From an uncultured Pseudoxanthomonas sp. (GTDB lineage: Bacteria > Pseudomonadota > Gammaproteobacteria > Xanthomonadales > Xanthomonadaceae), in contig CAMPIO010000084.1 in the NCBI GenBank assembly GCA_946886405.1, forward strand, positions 1 to 15,406: a stretch of DNA of 15,406 bases, read 5' to 3'. Shown here one piece after another: positions 14,709-15,406 of the stretch; the stretch's first letter is position 1; each line of letters begins with the position of its first letter. Below the pieces are notes generated by a model that worked only from the letters and a program-made list of their open reading frames with translations, was not told where the DNA came from and did no database searches. The position numbers and the translations under genes were made by a program.

Positions 14709-15406
<698 letters not shown>

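Overview
The window (15.4 kb, roughly two-thirds G+C) is ordinary chromosome of a gammaproteobacterium, most likely of the Xanthomonadaceae/Lysobacteraceae (Pseudoxanthomonas, Stenotrophomonas, Lysobacter or Xanthomonas relatives). The grounds are the gene order prmA-zinc ribbon/DUF3426-fis-purH-purD and cutA-dsbD next to groESL, the product sequences and the base composition; no species call is possible. I see no mobile element, CRISPR array, tRNA or rRNA.

Layout, left to right. An Old Yellow Enzyme oxidoreductase (39-1145, +) converges on a leftward block with only 3 nt between the stop codons. That block, read right to left, is prmA, a zinc-ribbon/DUF3426 membrane protein, fis, purH, a small lipoprotein and purD. 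It mixes ribosomal protein methylation, a nucleoid protein and the last steps of IMP synthesis plus GAR synthesis. Divergent from prmA is a short rightward unit of two uncharacterised envelope proteins (7041-8332). It has a well-formed sigma70-type promoter at its start and a strong intrinsic terminator at its end. Next, on the minus strand, come aroQ-accB-accC (3-dehydroquinase and two acetyl-CoA carboxylase subunits), then cutA-dsbD-tlpA-like. The last three are tightly coupled and point to delivery of reducing power to the periplasm: DsbD passes electrons from cytoplasmic thioredoxin outward, and the TlpA-like thioredoxin is a plausible acceptor. The right end holds groES and the first 201 codons of groEL on the plus strand.

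Regulation is clearest ahead of groES. There is a near-consensus sigma32 promoter (14266-14293), a terminator-like hairpin starting only a few bases after its expected transcription start, and a sigma70-like promoter overlapped by a CIRCE element (14335-14361). This suggests dual heat-shock control by sigma32 and HrcA.

Most of the window is housekeeping and well understood. Items worth a second look are the two-gene envelope unit, DsbD with a duplicated N-terminal alpha domain that keeps both cysteine pairs, the lipoprotein inserted between purH and purD, the hairpin at the start of the sigma32 groESL transcript, and a 16-bp perfect palindrome between aroQ and accB. fis and purD both appear to start at TTG. 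CDS coordinates include the stop codon. All functional calls are by reading motifs; no database search was possible.
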